52,152 nucleotides of DNA. It comes from Lysobacteraceae bacterium (GTDB lineage: Bacteria > Pseudomonadota > Gammaproteobacteria > Xanthomonadales > BQJN01). Below are positions 49,201-52,152 of this stretch, in pieces. Position 1 is the stretch's first letter. The number at the start of each line of letters is the position of its first letter. The position numbers and the translations under genes were made by a program. The notes beneath the pieces were generated by a model. That model was not told the origin of the DNA, ran no database searches, and saw only the letters and a list, made by a program, of their open reading frames with translations. The stretch covers positions 1 to 52,152 of the forward strand of contig BQJN01000021.1 in assembly GCA_021604725.1 (NCBI GenBank). The letters are read 5' to 3'.

Positions 49201-51068
49201 TGGCTGCGATATGAAGGCTCGCCCACACTGCTGTCGCATCCCGTTCCGGAGAGAGGATGTTGATCAGCCCCCATCAGAATGATCTCTCCGATATTGCTAT
49301 CGTTGTCGAGTAGCCTCAATTCAACCAGATCCTGATTAGACGTAGTTTCACCGAAGTTCCGGTAGTTTCGAACGCATTTGAGGAAGCCGGTCGTCGTATC
49401 GAACGCGTAATCCACACGTTTGATTTGAGGACCGCGAGTCAATGTCATGTACTCGTAGGTGTTCAGTATCCAGGGTTCAATGTTGGCGGCGTTCCCTGGA
49501 TCAAGATGGGGGTTCCAGGCCGTGAACTCGATTTCCGAAGCCGCGGCATCTAGCGTCTCAGTTTTGCGCCAGTGGCCGAACCCGTCCCAATCGGCATTGA
49601 CGATCTCAGTTCGGTAATCCTCATCGGGATCAGAGTCTTCGTCAAAATAGAGGGTCGCAGAGCCCTTCAGGCGCTTCTCCTTCTCCCCTGCACTTTGGCC
49701 TGGCGCTGGACTATCATCCGGATTGTCAGCGACGTATCGTACATACCGCTGGCGCAGCAGCGTGCCATTCTCCGCAGTCCCCTCGTAAGTTGATGAACTG
49801 AGATACAGCTTGTGGCCGCGCAAGCTGTCAATGGACTGGTTCGCGTCGAACGGCAGGCCACGAAACCAGTAATTGTTCCAGCCGGGCTCCGTTAGCTCAA
49901 TATCCCGAGTATCGAAATAGTGTCGGGTCTCGTTCCCCAATGGATCGCTAACGGTTGTGTAACCTGAAGCAAAGTGACTGGAGTACGTGTATTTCCAGAT
50001 CGCTGGGTCCGGGTCCGTAGCGGAATCATGAATGAATTTGCGGGACAGGCGCGAGATCGGATTATTCGCCAGGGCTTGGCTCCCAGGGCTCTGATAGTGG
50101 TATTTATAGACTCCCCCCGTCGGCAATACAGTCTCTTTTAGATACGCGCCGGAGCCGGCTTCGCTGGTGCCAGCGATGGTTTGCTCATACGTGTAGTAGT
50201 CGAACTCGAAGGAAGAGCTATCGGCGAATATTACTTTGGTTAAAAACGTTAGAGGCGAGCCGTCTTGAGCATATTCTTCTCCTTCAATGCAGGCATAGTT
50301 GTTCAGCCCCGGGCCGGAACCTCGCAAGTAAATCTGGCGTTCGTCTGTTTCGAACGAAATCGTTGCAGTCTGGCCGTGAGAAGCGGGGTAGGAAAGCGTG
50401 TGCGTGCTCCAGTCCATCGTGATCTCCCGGCCTGCCAGATCGCTCACGACGGTCTGACCGACAGGGTAGGTGTAGGTTAAAACTGTCGCTCCGAATTGAT
50501 CGATGACTGAGACCGGCCTGCCATCGGCGTCGAATTCGTACACGATGCCGTTTGGAGCATCAACGAAGGTCGTACTCCCCGCGTCGCGCTTCCGATAGTA
50601 CGAACCATCGGTACTGAAGGAGATGGTCTGGATGAACCCATCATCCTGGAAGGTGACCGTTGAGCCGTCCACCATACGCATGGTGTCGGCCTCTAGCCGT
50701 GGTCCCAATGATAGTCGCCACATCGGCCCAAAATTTGGTGACGAGAAACCACTTTGAAGGTGCCATAGGTCCTCGGTGATCTGTTTACCGCCGACGTTGC
50801 AAGAGGCACCATCGCTGAGAAACGTCCAGACGCTGGAGTTGTAGAACAGGCCAATGCTGTAGCCGAACCCGCCGTCAACTGTGAAGGACGCCAGTGGAAT
50901 ATCGATGCTAACTGCACCGTTCGAGACGTTTACGTTGTCTAGCCTGTCTCGGTGATACGTTGTCGGCTCCCCAATTCCACCCGCCGAAACAGGTGCGTCG
51001 GAGCTGGCCATAATGGCCGTTGAACCAAGTAACAACAGGCCAGCGAGAATACGGTTCAGGTTACGCAT
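46275..51068 (-). CDS. Secreted RHS/YD-repeat protein with unique C-terminal tip
   Basis: 1597 residues from the ATG at 51068, which has CGGAGG eight bases upstream; the frame continues a further 19 codons without a better start. A signal peptide (cleavage near IMASS) is followed by many YD repeats (YDGLGRLTDTQ, YDRFGRITKL, YDAVERLVSAN). The RHS core motif is complete: HADHLGSTRVITDENG, YDYHPFGG, FTGHERD, YYSPAVARFLSTDP, then NRFAYVQNNPLNATDPTGM. After it comes a tip of about 190 residues with no recognised toxin motif. There is no PAAR or VgrG domain, so this is not a typical T6SS RHS. No small immunity-like gene follows. Confidence 0.93.
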   Translation of the reverse strand: MRNLNRILAGLLLLGSTAIMASSDAPVSAGGIGEPTTYHRDRLDNVNVSNGAVSIDIPLASFTVDGGFGYSIGLFYNSSVWTFLSDGASCNVGGKQITEDLWHLQSGFSSPNFGPMWRLSLGPRLEADTMRMVDGSTVTFQDDGFIQTISFSTDGSYYRKRDAGSTTFVDAPNGIVYEFDADGRPVSVIDQFGATVLTYTYPVGQTVVSDLAGREITMDWSTHTLSYPASHGQTATISFETDERQIYLRGSGPGLNNYACIEGEEYAQDGSPLTFLTKVIFADSSSFEFDYYTYEQTIAGTSEAGSGAYLKETVLPTGGVYKYHYQSPGSQALANNPISRLSRKFIHDSATDPDPAIWKYTYSSHFASGYTTVSDPLGNETRHYFDTRDIELTEPGWNNYWFRGLPFDANQSIDSLRGHKLYLSSSTYEGTAENGTLLRQRYVRYVADNPDDSPAPGQSAGEKEKRLKGSATLYFDEDSDPDEDYRTEIVNADWDGFGHWRKTETLDAAASEIEFTAWNPHLDPGNAANIEPWILNTYEYMTLTRGPQIKRVDYAFDTTTGFLKCVRNYRNFGETTSNQDLVELRLLDNDSNIGEIILMGADQHPLSGTGCDSSVGEPSYRSQFDYINGSISKQKVLDPDTGDIALIPANDVIDPGSGAITAAEDANGLVTGYSYDLIGRPTGISPPGDLPVTIVNYCLATQTGCATNQTTYQLKKDASVLEESVSNYDGLGRLTDTQNSLAVIDADSTQVLRTLFEHDDLDRKTKVSTTDTAPTLSRATSLEYDRFGRITKLTQPDGSIISTEYSGRRSTTETYSVMTEAGMQSFPRTFSRGDYRGLVTSVSEPSAPNGTQQITSYQYDLNRNLTLVQTGSQQRSFSFDAMGWKTSANHPELGASLFNSQFDVLGNVGRTVIGDRTLETSHDVAGRPIRIHAPGVGPLIEYFRDANRMIMARRHNYIANDPQNQNAGLQHYVVTERYGYAPSTGLLAGLSSSIVRYGPGTEHVDADRWFEHAITINERGMVAAVSYPDARRSGADRAPSQVALLYNGLTPVELRNSSDNRSEAVLNYHRGVRTATHYGNGLTQTRGLDSSGMLRPSAIRVDGSMQTLWETGPYTYDGAGNIHSIGSDVYSYDAVERLVSANVAGIDQTADFDVFGNLTSLSTAGDTSNFAIDGLSNRLSSISGVAVDYDAFGNVTQWGDRFFNYDALDMVTASEIGGQIRQYIYDSGNRRVGTIDPGGIKWTLRNVKGSVLSEYSDQNGDITWNRDYLYVDSRRVAAYGNGSRRYFHADHLGSTRVITDENGVSVARYDYHPFGGLAMSFGSEVDLETFLFTGHERDQHTNEETDDLDYMLARYYSPAVARFLSTDPVLGQVALPQSWNRFAYVQNNPLNATDPTGMCTDGDIAGATPNADTPSCVMQPEEEAEDQRATFWDEILVTGDAAKDLTDEDLKIPNRIDFELLTNPTYLAPIRELIEAESGPQYATIRAARPWDDFGPLPENPNCMTMQSIGPKSDAVLGFATANLDFGCSNMPRNFKKGRAVGKLVGAATAFARKAQTRADAATAKPHVTFPQSNRPQVRDIRHQGAQESAVITYKKE

Positions 51069-51372
51069 GAGAAAACCTCCGCTTTTTGCGTTCGCGCGAA
51101 TCAGCGACCAACGGGCCGCACACACTAATTAGGCGACGTTTGGCCGGCGTTTTGCTCAATCGGAGCGAGGGTTTCGTCTCTAGTTGAATATAGCTGCGAG
51201 AGGAGTCGCAACTCGTTGTCGTCAATATTTGGTAATCAGATGGAGATCGGAACAAGGAAGGATGGGTTGGCGGGACAGCACTCGACAGCGTTGCGATCTT
51301 GTTTGGGTACTTGGTGGCGGTGTCTATCGACGTGTACAGTGCCCAGTATCCGATCAAATTCGAGGACTATCA
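51069..51372. other. Divergent intergenic region, 304 bp
   Basis: Separates the RHS gene from the NTF2-like gene. I see no gene, no hairpin and no clear promoter in it. Confidence 0.4.
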
Positions 51373-51861
51373 ATGAGATACCAAACCGAACTGGCGACAT
51401 TGCTTTTTGTGGTTTTGACGTCACTTTTGGTTGTTCCGGTATGGGCTTCTGAGGAGGCTTTGCCGACAAGCGTCGACCAGAGTTGCACCATGTCACCCCG
51501 CCAGGTCGTCGATGGTTTTATCGATTTGTTCTATCGGAAGAAGGATGTTCGAAAGGCCTTTGAGACCTGGGTTCATCCTGACTATATTCAGCACAAGCCC
51601 ACCTTGCCGGATGGCCGTGAGCCAGTGATTGGCTTTCTGGAGAAGCTTTTACAACGCTTCCCCAACCGAACTTTCACCATACATCGAGTTATCGCGTCCG
51701 ATGACCTGGTGGCCGTCCACTACCATAGCCAGGCGACCCCGGAGGACCTTGGCTTTGCGGTCGTTGATATCTTCAGGGTTGAAGACTGTCGTATGGTCGA
51801 GCACTGGGATGTCGTGCAAGCTGTGCCCGAGCAATCGGCGAATGACAATACGATGTTCTAG
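51373..51861 (+). CDS. Secreted NTF2/SnoaL-like protein
   Basis: 162 residues from the ATG at 51373 (GAGGA upstream) with a signal peptide (cleavage near VWASE). The mature part has the NTF2-like/SnoaL pattern VVDGFIDLFYRKKDVRKAF, YIQHKPTLPDGREPVIGF and DIFRVEDCRMVEHWDVVQ. SnoaL-like proteins act as isomerases, hydrolases or binding modules; the active-site residues are not clear here. The stop codon TAG is part of the CTAG edge of the composite repeat copy 2. Confidence 0.85.
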   Translation: MRYQTELATLLFVVLTSLLVVPVWASEEALPTSVDQSCTMSPRQVVDGFIDLFYRKKDVRKAFETWVHPDYIQHKPTLPDGREPVIGFLEKLLQRFPNRTFTIHRVIASDDLVAVHYHSQATPEDLGFAVVDIFRVEDCRMVEHWDVVQAVPEQSANDNTMF

Positions 51862-52152
51862 CCTGCAATTATTCATGAAGACGGCCACCCATCGCCAGAT
51901 ACTTCAGTAGAAACAGATGCTTGAGAACTACTATGAGCATACCGGAAGTGACCACCGTGGCCTTTTCAGTACCAGGACGGATTTGGCGTTGCATCTTTAG
52001 CGATCAACCTGGCGTGGGCACCCTATGGTGCAGCCATCCATGGCGAAGCGTTTGCACTTCGAAAGAACCCCCAGCCTTGCCATCCGTGGCAAGTCGTTCA
52101 GCGGGATCGAGGGACGTTAAGTCCCTCGTTCTGGCTCCGCTTCACCCCTGCC
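51858..52152 (-). repeat. Composite dispersed repeat, copy 2 (inverted, runs off the window)
   Basis: Reading the minus strand from 52152: hairpin 1 with arms GAGGGAC/GTCCCTC (52109-52115 and 52121-52127), the spacer shared with copy 1 (GATCCCGCTGAACGA), hairpin 2 with arms CTTGCCA/TGGCAAG and loop CGGA (52076-52093), then a palindrome GCCATGGATGGC (52033-52044), and finally the CTAG-ended arm at 51858-51880. In both hairpins the two arms differ from copy 1 but remain complementary. The left limit of the repeat is outside the window. Confidence 0.7.

Overview
The window looks like a chromosomal segment of a moderately GC-rich gammaproteobacterium, most plausibly in or near the Xanthomonadales/Wenzhouxiangellaceae. 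This is inferred from the fadBA beta-oxidation operon, the sigma factor plus TPR-kinase pair, the many secreted propeller and Ig-like proteins, and the lipoprotein-rich gene content. No rRNA, tRNA or CRISPR array was seen. The taxonomic call is by eye only.

Layout. 1-9.5 kb: the 3' part of a giant secreted PD40/FG-GAP propeller protein, a serine hydrolase lipoprotein, a composite hairpin repeat (5.59-5.87 kb), an SMP-30-like propeller and an S9 prolyl-oligopeptidase-like peptidase. 9.5-16 kb: core metabolism, with an APC permease tightly followed by an aldo/keto reductase-Rid fusion, then fadBA behind a promoter with a perfect CATACG-N4-CGTATG palindrome. 16-18.7 kb: a scarred segment with an unknown secreted protein, an OsmC protein between two 30-bp direct repeats, and a frameshifted duplicate of the fadA 3' end. 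18.7-28.5 kb: an accessory block of two divergent gene sets around a promoter region at about 25.2 kb. Leftward are a TPR-CHAT peptidase lipoprotein, a 79-aa protein, a 424-aa lipoprotein, a membrane protein and two small secreted proteins. Rightward are an unknown 323-aa protein, a papain-like (C70/AvrRpt2-like) cysteine protease, an overlapping 195-aa protein and a 13-residue Trp/Gly-repeat protein with an apparent frameshift. This block is the best candidate for an undescribed system.

28.5-46 kb: a DUF3667 membrane protein, a DUF11 surface protein, a lamin-tail-domain secreted protein, an ECF sigma / membrane anti-sigma-like / DUF4097-like operon, an S41 peptidase, a CPBP intramembrane protease flanked by an odd 31-bp inverted repeat, a TIGR02999-type ECF sigma overlapping a Ser/Thr kinase with TPRs, two tandem paralogous secreted proteins, a small secreted protein and a 1138-aa glycosidase-like multidomain protein. 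46-52 kb: a strong terminator, a 1597-aa secreted RHS protein with a unique C-terminal tip, a secreted NTF2/SnoaL-like protein whose stop codon coincides with the edge of a second, inverted copy of the composite repeat that runs off the window end.

Together the window combines a housekeeping core (fadBA) with a large envelope/secretome repertoire, two regulatory sigma modules, and a two-protease accessory locus.
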